A stretch of 64,000 nt of DNA from Ramlibacter ginsenosidimutans (GTDB taxonomy: Bacteria; Pseudomonadota; Gammaproteobacteria; Burkholderiales; Burkholderiaceae_C). Location: positions 806,001 through 870,000 of the forward strand of contig NZ_JAEPWM010000001.1 of NCBI RefSeq assembly GCF_016654015.1. Direction: 5' to 3'. Under the pieces are notes generated by a model. That model was not told the origin of the DNA. It made no database searches and saw nothing but the letters and a program-made list of their open reading frames with translations. The position numbers were made by a program, and so were the translations under genes. The stretch's first letter is position 1. Each line of letters starts with the position of its first letter. This document shows positions 1 through 8,306 of this stretch, in pieces.

Positions 1-335
1 GTGACCGCGGTGGCCGAGTCCGTGCTTCCGGCCTGCACCGCGGAGTGCAGCACGATGGATGCCGTGTCGCCACTGCCCGTCACCTGCACCACGCAAGGCA
101 AGCTGCCGTGCGCGATGTTCACGGTGTAGGCACCGGTGCCCGAGGTGGTGGCCGTTCCGCTGCCGGTCGCGCACTTCACCTCCACGGAGGCGCTGGCAAG
201 CGCCGTGCCGATCGCCGCGGTCCCCGCCACCTGCAGGCTCGGGTCGGGCGAACTGCTGCCGCCACCGCCTCCGCAACTCGCCAACAGGACGCTCGCGCCG
301 ATGGCGACGACCGTTCTTGCCACTTTCAATGTCAT
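1..335 (-). CDS. Partial lipoprotein, Gly/Ser-rich N-terminus (3' end outside window)
   Basis: The frame opens at an ATG at 335 (MTLKVARTVVAIG) and runs off the left edge without a stop. The first 20 residues form a signal peptide ending in the lipobox LLASC, followed by a GGGGGSSSPDP linker, so the product should be a lipid-anchored envelope protein. The visible mature part (about 90 residues) is Thr/Ser/Ala/Val-rich and looks like a small beta-rich domain; I recognise no specific family. It is divergent from the LuxR-type regulator at 554, so the two could share control from the 218-bp gap. The full length is unknown. Confidence 0.75.
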   Translation of the reverse strand, partial: MTLKVARTVVAIGASVLLASCGGGGGSSSPDPSLQVAGTAAIGTALASASVEVKCATGSGTATTSGTGAYTVNIAHGSLPCVVQVTGSGDTASIVLHSAVQAGSTDSATAV

Positions 336-553
336 TTGTCTCTCCGATCTGGAACTTGTGCGGACCGCGAGGCCGTCGTTGTTCGGCGTAAGGAACTGCA
401 ACGCCGCGGCGCGAGCATTCCGGAGAGACGTGCCGTGGGCCATTCCTCGATTGGGGAAAGTGTTGTTCCCTACTCCATTTGGGTGAGGACTGCGAGTGAC
501 GCGCACGCGCGCGTATAGACTCCGCCCGCGGTAAACAAAAAGCATTGCAGCGA
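336..553. promoter_or_regulatory. Divergent intergenic region, lipoprotein / LuxR regulator
   Basis: This 218-bp gap separates two genes that read outward, so it must hold both promoters. A short inverted repeat, GGGAA-N8-TTCCC, lies near 456-473, about 80 bp ahead of the LuxR start. No convincing -35/-10 pair or ribosome binding site stands out for either gene, so exact elements are not assigned. Confidence 0.35.
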
Positions 554-1717
554 ATGGACCTGTCCGAGCAGTCGTTTCTCCACTTCATCGACCTGATCTA
601 CAGCGCCGCCGAACACCCGCAGCGATGGCGCCGGTTCTACGAGGAACTGACGGTGGCGGCGGGGGTGCGCTCCATCCACATGCTGGGCGTGGACAAGCGG
701 CTGGGCACACTCGCCTACAGCGAGGGCGCGAACCTCCCCGTCGAAGGCGAGCTGGCCTACATGCACCACTACCGGCTGATCGACCCGAGGCTGCCGATGA
801 TGGACAGCCTGCAGGAGGGTGAGTGGCTGCATTGCCCGCAGCGGCTGGGCGACGAGGTCGTGGCCACGCACCCCCTTTACCAGGAGTTCCTGCTCCCCTA
901 CGACCGCCGCTACAACTCCATGTGCAAGCTGGTGGACCTGCCCGAGGCCACCGTGATCTTCTCGCTCCTGAGCGGCGAGGCCGAAGGGCCGCTCCAGCCG
1001 CAGGCGCTGGCCTTCGTCGATCGGCTGCTGCCCCACCTGCAGCGCGCGTGCCGCATGGGCGTGCGCAATTTCGTCTATTCGACGCAGGCGCTCGTGGGCC
1101 ACATGCTGGTGGACAAGCTGCGCCAGCCGGTGATCCTGATGTCACCCGGCGGCGAGGTAATGCACACCAACCAGGCGGCGCAGGAGCTGCTGCGGTCCAC
1201 GCGCCTGGTGCAGGTGAACGCCGGCCGGCTGGAGCTGCCGCAGCCGCAGCTGCGTGAGTTGCTGCGCCAGTGCGAAGAGATGGAGCAGGTGCTGAAAGCC
1301 ACGCCGTCCGAGGAGCAGCACGCGACCGCGGGCCAGGGCCAGTTCCGCTCCCTGCTGATCACCGAGCCGGACGGCGGCGAGTCGCTCTACGCCTTCCACA
1401 CCCTGCTGTCTCCCCAGCGGGAAATGGGCAGCTTCGGACTGCGGCCGGTGGCGATGCTGATCTTCTACCACCCGGCCTCGGCCCCCTCGATCGACGCCAG
1501 CCTGCTCTATGCGGTGTTCGGGCTGACGCCGGCGGAATGCCGCATCGCCACCTTGTTGGCCGAAGGCCTCTCGCTCAAGCAGATCGCCCAGGCGCAGGGA
1601 ACGCAGCACGACACGGTGCGCAAGCAACTGCGGTCCATCTACCAGAAGACCTCGACCAACCGGCAGCCGGAGCTGATCCGGCTGCTGCTGCACCTGCCGC
1701 ACAACGCCATGCAGTAG
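554..1717 (+). CDS. LuxR-family transcriptional regulator
   Basis: The product is 387 residues long. The last ~65 residues form a LuxR/NarL-type helix-turn-helix: FGLTPAECRIATLLAEGLS, then SLKQIAQAQGTQHDTVRKQ, then LRSIYQKTSTNRQPELIRLL. The ~300 N-terminal residues match no receiver domain or autoinducer pocket I can name; a PAS-like sensory fold is possible around 'LRQPVILMSPGGEVMHTNQAA' (starting near residue 196). The ATG at 554 is preferred over an in-frame TTG at 545; neither has a strong ribosome binding site. It is a stand-alone regulator, divergent from the lipoprotein at 1-335, whose gene is a natural candidate target. The ligand is unknown. Confidence 0.85.
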   Translation: MDLSEQSFLHFIDLIYSAAEHPQRWRRFYEELTVAAGVRSIHMLGVDKRLGTLAYSEGANLPVEGELAYMHHYRLIDPRLPMMDSLQEGEWLHCPQRLGDEVVATHPLYQEFLLPYDRRYNSMCKLVDLPEATVIFSLLSGEAEGPLQPQALAFVDRLLPHLQRACRMGVRNFVYSTQALVGHMLVDKLRQPVILMSPGGEVMHTNQAAQELLRSTRLVQVNAGRLELPQPQLRELLRQCEEMEQVLKATPSEEQHATAGQGQFRSLLITEPDGGESLYAFHTLLSPQREMGSFGLRPVAMLIFYHPASAPSIDASLLYAVFGLTPAECRIATLLAEGLSLKQIAQAQGTQHDTVRKQLRSIYQKTSTNRQPELIRLLLHLPHNAMQ

Positions 1718-1739
1718 CGCAGGGCAAGGTGCGCGCGGC

Positions 1740-2411
1740 CTACTTCTGGTCGGCGGCCAGCTGCATGCGCCGCCGCAGGCGTGCCGCTTCTTCGGTGGCG
1801 CCGGCCTTCTCCGCGCGCATCGCCTGCGCCCCGAGCCAGGCCATCACGCTGCGCCGCCAGCCTTGCGCGGAGGCCGTGTCCACTGCGACCTGCAGGACCT
1901 CGGGATCGGCCTTCTCCGTGCGCAGCAACACGCCGGCTGCGATGACGCGCTGCAGCGGATCCTTGATCCCTTTCAATGCGGCCGCACCACCCTGCCCGCT
2001 TGCGATGCCGCGGTACGCTTCGGGCAGCAGCTTTGCCTGCTCCGGCGCGGTCGTGCCCGCCAGGAAATCGGCGTAGGCGCGATCCGTATCCGGCGCGTCG
2101 ACGCGCAGCGGCTCGAAGCCGGTGCAGGGCGAGAAGTCCAGGCTCGCCACCTGCACGGCGCAGCGCGTGAGTTCCGCGCGCGCCACCAGGCCCGGCTGCG
2201 CGGTGCTCGCGACCTGCCTGCGGAAACGCGCGAACTCGGTGGCGGCGACCCGGTCGTCGCCCTGGAGATACGCGCGCTCGAAGCGGTCCTGCGCGCCGTC
2301 CGCGTTCACCAGCCAGTCGGGCTGGCGCGGCTTGCTGCCGCAGCCGCCGAGCAGCATCACCGCGAGCACCAGTCCAGCGGCCAACGACCGCTTCGGGGTT
2401 GAGGCATTCAT
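1740..2411 (-). CDS. Lipoprotein of the MlaE/MCE operon
   Basis: The product is 223 residues, with a signal peptide ending in the lipobox VMLLGGC and therefore a lipid-anchored periplasmic protein. The mature part is helix-rich with many alanines and resembles a tetratricopeptide-like or all-helical fold; it lacks features of the PqiC/auxiliary-lipoprotein family that often closes such operons. The ATG at 2411 overlaps the stop of the MCE gene (ATGA), indicating translational coupling and an operon of three genes. It probably serves the same envelope lipid transport system, but its role is inferred only from position. It ends 23 bp from the convergent LuxR gene. Confidence 0.75.
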   Translation of the reverse strand: MNASTPKRSLAAGLVLAVMLLGGCGSKPRQPDWLVNADGAQDRFERAYLQGDDRVAATEFARFRRQVASTAQPGLVARAELTRCAVQVASLDFSPCTGFEPLRVDAPDTDRAYADFLAGTTAPEQAKLLPEAYRGIASGQGGAAALKGIKDPLQRVIAAGVLLRTEKADPEVLQVAVDTASAQGWRRSVMAWLGAQAMRAEKAGATEEAARLRRRMQLAADQK

Positions 2412-3457
2412 GGCAGCTCGATCTTCCGTTCCTTGGCGAACGGCCACTTGCGATTGAGGTCGTTGATCAGGTCCTCGATCTTGCGCAGGTTGTCCTCCAC
2501 CTCGCCGCGCAGGCTGCCGAGGTCCTGGGTCGCCTTGTTCACGTTGCCCACGGCGCCCTGCGCCTCCGTCAGCACCGAATCGACGCGCTGCAGGCTGCCG
2601 CGCGCGTCCGTGAGCAGGCCCTGCAACTGGCGCACGCTGGCCTGCGCATCGTTGGCAATCCCGTCGGGACCGAACACGCGGGTGTCCGCATGGCTCACCA
2701 GGCGGTCGCCGTTGCCGGCCAGGCGCTGGATCTCCGCCATCGCCGCATTCGCACGGTCCACCGCGGCGACCAGCTTGCGGGCGTCCTCCTCGTTGCCGAA
2801 GATGGCGTGCAGCGCGCCCGAGCGGCTTTGCAGCTTCTGCGTGAACACCTGCAGGTTGGCCATGGAGTGGTTCAGGTCCGAGTTCTGGGCCGTGAGCTGG
2901 TTCAGGTTGTCCAGCACGTCCTTGGTGGCCCCGATCACGCGGCCGACTTCCTCGTTGAAGTCACCGCGCAACACGGGGCGCTCGGCGCCGTCGGGCAGCG
3001 GCGGGTCGGTGAGGATGCCGCTGTAGGCGCGCAGCTGGGTGGCGCCGATGATGGGCTTGATGAGCGTGAAGACGCTCGACGTGCGCAGCCACTTGGCTTC
3101 CTTCTGCAGCACGTCGATCCGGATCTTCACGTTTCCCGTCTCGCCCAGCGACACGCCCTTGACGGTGCCGATGGGGAAACCGGAGAAGGTCAGGTCCATG
3201 CCCGCGACCACGCCTTCGGCGTTGTCGGTGACCAGCACCAGTTGCTGCTTGGGATCGAAGACGCCGCGCGCGCGCAGCAGGAACAGCGCCGCCCCCACGA
3301 TCAGGGCGACGGTGAAGGCCAGCAGCATGATGGCCTTCAGCTCGAGGTTGCGCACCGGCACGTGCTTGGCCGCGGGCTCCGACTTCTGTACGGGCGTTTC
3401 GGGCTGCGGCGGCGCAGTCGGGGAAGGTGCTGGCGAGCTCTTGGGGTCGTCGGCCAT
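2408..3457 (-). CDS. MCE-domain (MlaD/PqiB-like) lipid-transport protein
   Basis: The product is 349 residues: a Pro-rich cytoplasmic N-terminus (1-36), one membrane helix (about 42-62), an MCE/MlaD domain (about 70-150, with 'VVAGMDLTFSGFPIGTVKG'), then a long helical, Asn/Gln-rich tail that should form a coiled coil. MCE proteins assemble into rings that carry phospholipid or sterol across the periplasm. It starts 2 bp after the MlaE-like permease stop and overlaps the downstream lipoprotein by ATGA. The long helical tail recalls PqiB/LetB or mycobacterial MCE proteins more than the short E. coli MlaD. The cargo is unknown. Confidence 0.9.
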   Translation of the reverse strand: MADDPKSSPAPSPTAPPQPETPVQKSEPAAKHVPVRNLELKAIMLLAFTVALIVGAALFLLRARGVFDPKQQLVLVTDNAEGVVAGMDLTFSGFPIGTVKGVSLGETGNVKIRIDVLQKEAKWLRTSSVFTLIKPIIGATQLRAYSGILTDPPLPDGAERPVLRGDFNEEVGRVIGATKDVLDNLNQLTAQNSDLNHSMANLQVFTQKLQSRSGALHAIFGNEEDARKLVAAVDRANAAMAEIQRLAGNGDRLVSHADTRVFGPDGIANDAQASVRQLQGLLTDARGSLQRVDSVLTEAQGAVGNVNKATQDLGSLRGEVEDNLRKIEDLINDLNRKWPFAKERKIELP

Positions 3458-3459
3458 GG

Positions 3460-4263
3460 TCAGATGTAGTTGCCCACCAGGGAAAGCGCCTCGAGGATCA
3501 GCAGCACGCCGAACATGCGCACCAGCCCCTGCAGCGCGGCGCTTTCGCGCGAGCCATCATCCTCGATGTTGTTGAGGCCGGAGGCCATGGGGATCACGGA
3601 CACCGCGATCGCGAAGAACAGGGTCTTCAGCGCGAAGATGAACGTGAACAGCGGATCGAACACGCGGCCCGCCATGTGTTCGTAGGCGGCCGTCCCCGCG
3701 GACGTGAAGCCGTAGACGGCGAAGTAGGCCAGCACGCCGGCGACCACGCAACTGAGCGCCGCCAGCGTGATGCAGCCGAAGATGCCGGCCAGCATCCGCG
3801 GCAGCACTTCCACCGCGATCGGGTCCAGGCGCTGTCGGCGCAGCGTGCGGAAGTGGCCGATGCGCCGCATCTCCACCAGCGCCGCGCCGCTGGGGATGGT
3901 CGTGCGCAAGGCGACGAACAGCGCCGCGGTGAGCGGGATGAGTTCCACCACGAGCACGCGCACCACCATCTCCAGCGCGTACTGGGACAGCCCGTAGCTG
4001 GCCGCCGTCACGATCACGATCCGTGTGATGATCACGGTGAACAGCGAGATGAGCACGGTGAACCAGCCCAGGATGGGCGCCGTGTCCACGTACATGTGGC
4101 GCGCCAGGTTGTGGCGGGTCTGCGGGCCGTAGCTGCGCGGCGAAAAAGCGCGCACGACCATGACGGCACCGAAGAAGGTGATCCGCGCCCAGGCTGCCGC
4201 CCAGCGCACCGGCGCGAGGCTGGTGTGGCTGACGGTCCGGTACCAGGTCGACCAATGCGTCAT
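3460..4263 (-). CDS. MlaE-family ABC transporter permease
   Basis: The product is 267 residues with five or six hydrophobic segments and is of the usual length for MlaE permeases (about 260). The segment LIPLTAALFVALRTTIPSGAALVEMRRIG matches the conserved coupling region of the family (quoted in parts: LIPLTAALFVALR, TTIPSGAALVEM). The ATG at 4263 (MTHW) is chosen because the frame upstream of it is antisense to gor. It is the first gene of the operon permease-MCE-lipoprotein. Usual Mla operons also carry an ATPase (MlaF); none is present here, so the permease must use an ATPase encoded elsewhere or work differently. Confidence 0.88.
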   Translation of the reverse strand: MTHWSTWYRTVSHTSLAPVRWAAAWARITFFGAVMVVRAFSPRSYGPQTRHNLARHMYVDTAPILGWFTVLISLFTVIITRIVIVTAASYGLSQYALEMVVRVLVVELIPLTAALFVALRTTIPSGAALVEMRRIGHFRTLRRQRLDPIAVEVLPRMLAGIFGCITLAALSCVVAGVLAYFAVYGFTSAGTAAYEHMAGRVFDPLFTFIFALKTLFFAIAVSVIPMASGLNNIEDDGSRESAALQGLVRMFGVLLILEALSLVGNYI

Positions 4264-4357
4264 GGGGCGATGGTAAAGGCACGGCTGGGCCAGGGTCGTC
4301 AGCCGCGGCCTACAGTCGGGCCCCGGGGCTCGCGGCCCCTCGAAGAAAGGAAGTGGC

Positions 4358-5722
4358 ATGAGCGGATTCGATTGCGACCTGTTCGTCATCGGCGCGGGCA
4401 GCGGCGGCGTGCGAGCCGCCCGCATGGCGGCGCAACGCGGCGCGCGCGTGGTGGTGGCGGAGGCTGCGGCTCTGGGAGGCACCTGCGTCAACGTGGGCTG
4501 CGTTCCCAAGAAGCTGTACTCGGAGGCGGCGCAATTCGCCGACGACTTCCGCGATGCCGCCGGCTTCGGCTGGGACGTCGGCGCCGCGACGCTGGACTGG
4601 GCCCGCCTGCGCCGCAACCGGGCGAAGGAGATCTCGCGCCTGAACGGCATCTACGAACAGCTGCTGGTCGGCGCCGGCGTGCAGGTGCTTCGAGGCTGGG
4701 GGACGCTGTGCGACGCGCACACGGTGCAGGTCGCGACAAACGAAGGTGCGCAGCGCTTCCGTGCGCGGCACATCCTGATCGCCACCGGGGGCACTCCCTC
4801 GGTCCCGCACTTCCCCGGACGGGAGCATGTGCTCACCTCCGATCAGATGTTCGACATCGAACCGTTCCCGAAGCGGCTGGTCGTGGTGGGTGGCGGCTAC
4901 ATCGCCTGCGAGTTCGCCTCGATCTTCCAGGGCCTGGGCGCGCAGGTGCGGCTGCTGTACCGGGGCGAGCAGGTGCTGCGCGGCTTCGATGACGATGTGC
5001 GTGCCTTCCTGGCGCAGGAACTGGTCAAGCACGGCGTCGACTTGCGCCTGCGCACCGATGTGGAGGCGATCGAGCGCCGGCCGGACGGGCTGGCCGTGAC
5101 GCTGACGAACGCGGAGGTGCTGGAGGCGGACGCCGTGCTGTACGCGACCGGCCGCGTCCCGAACGTCGCCGGACTGGGCCTGGAGTCCGCGGGACTGGCG
5201 CTCTCGCCGCACGGTGCCATCCCGGTCGACGACGACTATCGCACCGCCGCTCCGCACATCCTCGCGATCGGCGACGTCACCGCGCGCCTGCAGCTCACGC
5301 CGGTGGCGCTGGCCGAAGCGATGGTGGTCGTGGACCAGTTGTTCGGCGAAGGCCGGCGCCGCATGGACTACGAGTTCGTGCCGACGGCGGTGTTCACGCA
5401 TCCCTCGATCGGCACCGTGGGCCTCACGGAAGCGCAGGCGCGCGAGCGATTCGGGGCCGTGCGCATCTTCCGCAGCGAGTTCCGCGCGCTCAAGCACACT
5501 CTCAGCGGCAACGCCGAGCGGACGCTGATGAAGCTGGTCGTGGATGCGGCGAGCGATCGCGTGGTCGGCCTGCACATGGTCGGCCCGGATGCGGGCGAAA
5601 CGGTCCAGGGCTTCGCTGTTGCCATGCGGGCCGGCGCCACCAAGGCGCTCTTCGACAGCACGATCGGCATCCATCCGACGGCCGCGGAAGAGTTCGTGAC
5701 CATGCGCGAACCGGTGGCCTGA
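4358..5722 (+). CDS. gor: Glutathione-disulfide reductase
   Basis: The product is 454 residues, the normal length. It has an N-terminal FAD Rossmann motif ([15 protein letters not shown]), the redox-active disulfide [12 protein letters not shown] (Cys43 and Cys48), an NAD(P)H-binding motif [16 protein letters not shown] near 180, and the C-terminal [10 protein letters not shown] with the catalytic His (about 439). It reduces glutathione disulfide with NADPH in the cytoplasm. A good ribosome binding site (AAAGGAAG) precedes the ATG. It is monocistronic and divergent from the MlaE operon. The CVNVGC motif separates it from mercuric and dihydrolipoamide relatives. Confidence 0.95.
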   Translation: MSGFDCDLFVIGAGSGGVRAARMAAQRGARVVVAEAAALGGTCVNVGCVPKKLYSEAAQFADDFRDAAGFGWDVGAATLDWARLRRNRAKEISRLNGIYEQLLVGAGVQVLRGWGTLCDAHTVQVATNEGAQRFRARHILIATGGTPSVPHFPGREHVLTSDQMFDIEPFPKRLVVVGGGYIACEFASIFQGLGAQVRLLYRGEQVLRGFDDDVRAFLAQELVKHGVDLRLRTDVEAIERRPDGLAVTLTNAEVLEADAVLYATGRVPNVAGLGLESAGLALSPHGAIPVDDDYRTAAPHILAIGDVTARLQLTPVALAEAMVVVDQLFGEGRRRMDYEFVPTAVFTHPSIGTVGLTEAQARERFGAVRIFRSEFRALKHTLSGNAERTLMKLVVDAASDRVVGLHMVGPDAGETVQGFAVAMRAGATKALFDSTIGIHPTAAEEFVTMREPVA

Positions 5723-5849
5723 AGACGGCGCTACAGGGCGTCCCGAGCCGCGTGACAACTTCACGCAGGGGGCGCGGGACGTCAGAACGGGCCTACAGCT
5801 TTACACGCCGGGCAAGTGCATTTGGCACGGGTTAGCGGTTCAATACCGC

Positions 5850-7883
5850 ATGATCGCACCGCAGAGACATGCCGGCACGCTGGGCTGCCGCCGGCTCGGC
5901 AAAGGACTGGCAGCCTTGGCCCTCGCCTGGTCCGGCGGCGTGCTGGCCCAGGACGTCGTGCAGGTGCCTGCGGCGCACCTGCAGCACGCGGAAGGCTCGG
6001 TCGCGTACGCCCCGCAGGGCGACAAGGAATGGCATGACGTGCAGCCGCGCCGGCTGCTCAAGCGCGGCGACCGGCTCTGGACCGACCGCGGCTCGCGCGC
6101 CGAGGTGCAGGCGGGGGGGCATGCGCTGCGACTCGACGGCGAAACGCAGCTGATCCTCGAGAACGTCGGCGATGCGGCCACCCAGCTGAGTCTCACCCAG
6201 GGCGCCGTGATCGCGACCGTGACACACGTCAATCCCGGCGACAGCTTCGAGATCGGCACGCCCAACCTCGCATTCCGCGCCCGCCAGCCGGGCGACTACC
6301 GCATCGACGTCGACCTGAAGCAGGCCATCACGCGCATCACCGTGCATTCCGGGTCGGCCGTCGTGTATGGCGAGAAGGGCGAGGCCCTGGAAGTGAAGAG
6401 CGGCCAGCGGGTCGCCTTCCGCAACCGCAATCTCTCGCGCCTCTCCCAACCGGCGTTCGCCGCGACCGACGATTTCGATCGCTGGGCCGGCGCCCGCCGC
6501 CGCGGCGAGCCCACCGTCAGCATGCCCAACCTCGCGCAGAACACGGCGCCGGCCACCCCGGCCCCGGCTTTCGTGAATCGCGGCAAGGACATCGTGATCA
6601 CGGGACCGGCATCGAGCCTGCCCGGCGCGAAGCAGGCCGCACCCGTGGCCGCCGCCGCCGTGACCGCAGCGCCGCCGCAGGTGGCCAAGGCCCAGCCCCT
6701 CGCCAACGCGCAGGTCGGGCCCGGCGTGGCCGCAGCTGCGGCCTTGCGGGTGACGGCTCCCGCCATGGCGCCGGCGCCCACGGCGAAGGAACTGGAAGCG
6801 CGCACCCGGATGGAAGCGGAGGCGCGCGCGAAGGTCGAAGCGGAACTGCGCGCCAGGATCGAAGCCGAAGCGCGTACGAAGGCGGAAGCCGACATTCGCG
6901 CCAAGGCAGAAGCGGATGCACGCGCGAAGCTGCAAGCCGAAGCACGTGCCAAGGCCGAAGCCGACCTGCGTGCGCAGGCGCAGGCCGATGCGCGCGCCAA
7001 GCTCGAAGCCGAGGCCCGCGCGCGCGCCGATGCGGATGCGAAAGCGAAGGCGCAAGCGCGGGCCCAGGCCGACGCGCAGGAGCGGCAGCGCATCGCGCAG
7101 CAGCAGCACACCGAAAACGAGCGCCGGGCCGCCGCGGCCCGCGCCGAAACCGAACGCCGGGCCGCCGCGGAAGCCGCGCGCGCCGAGAGCGACCGGCGGG
7201 CGGCGGTGGATGCACGCCGCGAAGCGGAGCGCCATGCGGCGGCCGAAGCGAAGCGCGTGCAAGCCGAACGCCGCGCGGCGTCCGATGCACGCCGCGACGC
7301 GGAGCGCCGTGCGGCCGCGGAGGCGAAGCGTGCGGAGGACCGCCGGGTCGCCGCCGCCGATGCCAAACGCGCCGAAGAGCGCCGCCGTGCCGCCCAGGCC
7401 CGGCAGGCGGAAGAAGCCCGCGAGGCCGCCCAGGCGAAGCGCGAACTGGAAGCGCGGCGCGAGGCCGCCCGCAAGGCAGAGGAAGAGCGCCGCGTGGCCC
7501 AGGCCAGGCGCGCGGCGGAAGAGAAGCGGGAACTCGCCGCCCGCAAGGCCGAGGCGCAGCACATCGCCGAGGCCCGCAAGCTGCAGCTCGCACGGCTGCA
7601 GGAGCAGGCCCGGCGCGACGAGCAGACCGCGCTGGCGCGGCACGAGCAGGCGAAGCGCGCGGACGATCTGCACAGGGAAGACCAGGCCCGCCGGGAAGAA
7701 CAAGCCCGCCGCGAGGAGCAGGCCCGTCGGGACGACGATCTGCGCAGGCAGCGGGCGTTGGCGGATCAGATGCGGCGTGACCAGGATCGCCGCGACGATG
7801 AAGTCTGGGTGCGGCAGCAGCAGCCGGTGCCACTGCCGGTGCGGCCGGCGCCGATGGGCGTGCCGGCCCGCAGGGTCAGTTGA
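5850..7883 (+). CDS. FecR-domain protein with long Ala/Glu/Arg-rich helix
   Basis: The product is 677 residues. After a signal peptide (about 1-34, ending ALAWSGGVLAQ) there is a FecR-type beta-domain at about 40-190 (GSVAYAPQGDKEWHDV, then HALRLDGETQLILENVGD). From about residue 310 to 650 the chain is almost pure Ala, Glu, Arg, Lys, Gln and Asp in repeats such as EARAKAEADLRA and EAERHAAAEAKR; this should be a very long, highly charged helix or coiled coil like that of TolA. The end is a short Pro/Val tail. I infer a periplasmic structural or scaffold role. It is not next to a fecI-type sigma gene, so the iron-signalling role of classical FecR is unlikely. It overlaps the convergent next gene by 8 bp. 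Confidence 0.85.
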   Translation: MIAPQRHAGTLGCRRLGKGLAALALAWSGGVLAQDVVQVPAAHLQHAEGSVAYAPQGDKEWHDVQPRRLLKRGDRLWTDRGSRAEVQAGGHALRLDGETQLILENVGDAATQLSLTQGAVIATVTHVNPGDSFEIGTPNLAFRARQPGDYRIDVDLKQAITRITVHSGSAVVYGEKGEALEVKSGQRVAFRNRNLSRLSQPAFAATDDFDRWAGARRRGEPTVSMPNLAQNTAPATPAPAFVNRGKDIVITGPASSLPGAKQAAPVAAAAVTAAPPQVAKAQPLANAQVGPGVAAAAALRVTAPAMAPAPTAKELEARTRMEAEARAKVEAELRARIEAEARTKAEADIRAKAEADARAKLQAEARAKAEADLRAQAQADARAKLEAEARARADADAKAKAQARAQADAQERQRIAQQQHTENERRAAAARAETERRAAAEAARAESDRRAAVDARREAERHAAAEAKRVQAERRAASDARRDAERRAAAEAKRAEDRRVAAADAKRAEERRRAAQARQAEEAREAAQAKRELEARREAARKAEEERRVAQARRAAEEKRELAARKAEAQHIAEARKLQLARLQEQARRDEQTALARHEQAKRADDLHREDQARREEQARREEQARRDDDLRRQRALADQMRRDQDRRDDEVWVRQQQPVPLPVRPAPMGVPARRVS

Positions 7884-8133
7884 CGCGACGCGTGTAGGTG
7901 CGGGTCACGGCCGCCGGCTTGTCTTCTTCCGGCGGCAGGTAGATCGTGGTGCGATCGATCTTGGCGTCGAAGGCGGCGATCTCGGCGCTGGCGCAGCGGA
8001 TCACCGCGCGGTCCAGCGGATGGCAGGTGCGTTGGCTCAGTTTGGTGAGTTCCTCGGAGCTGTCGATGTAGGCCCGGACCTCGGCGGGATCCACCATCAG
8101 GGCAAAAGGATTTGCGGCCAACGCTTGCGTCAT
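7876..8133 (-). CDS. Small conserved hypothetical protein
   Basis: The product is 85 residues with no signal peptide or membrane segment and two Cys (in SQRTCHPL and IRCASAEI). The ATG at 8133 has an AGGAG sequence about 10 bp upstream, which supports translation. It converges on the FecR-domain gene with an 8-bp overlap of the two 3' ends and is divergent from amn. I do not recognise the family. Basic C-terminus (TRTYTRRVN) and acidic middle are the only other visible traits. Confidence 0.6.
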   Translation of the reverse strand: MTQALAANPFALMVDPAEVRAYIDSSEELTKLSQRTCHPLDRAVIRCASAEIAAFDAKIDRTTIYLPPEEDKPAAVTRTYTRRVN

Positions 8134-8306
8134 TTTCTTGAACTCCTGGATTGATTTGCGCCTTCTGCGGCGTCGTTCTGGATGACGCAGACTGTGGGCT
8201 ACGGGCTCAAGAACACGGGTCGGAGGAGTGCGTTACACCCTGTAGGACTGTGGCGCACCGCCGGCCGGTGTGCGGGACGGCCGAGCCGCAGTTGCACAAT
8301 AGGCGC

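Noticed and set aside
456..473. GGGAA-N8-TTCCC as an operator of the LuxR-type regulator
   Set aside because: Arms are only 5 bp, so it is expected by chance; noted but not called as a site.
5832..7703. A 623-codon minus-strand frame rich in Gly/Leu/Phe/Arg repeats opposite the FecR-domain gene
   Set aside because: The repeats are the complement of Ala/Glu/Arg codons in the real gene, which has a signal peptide and a FecR domain.
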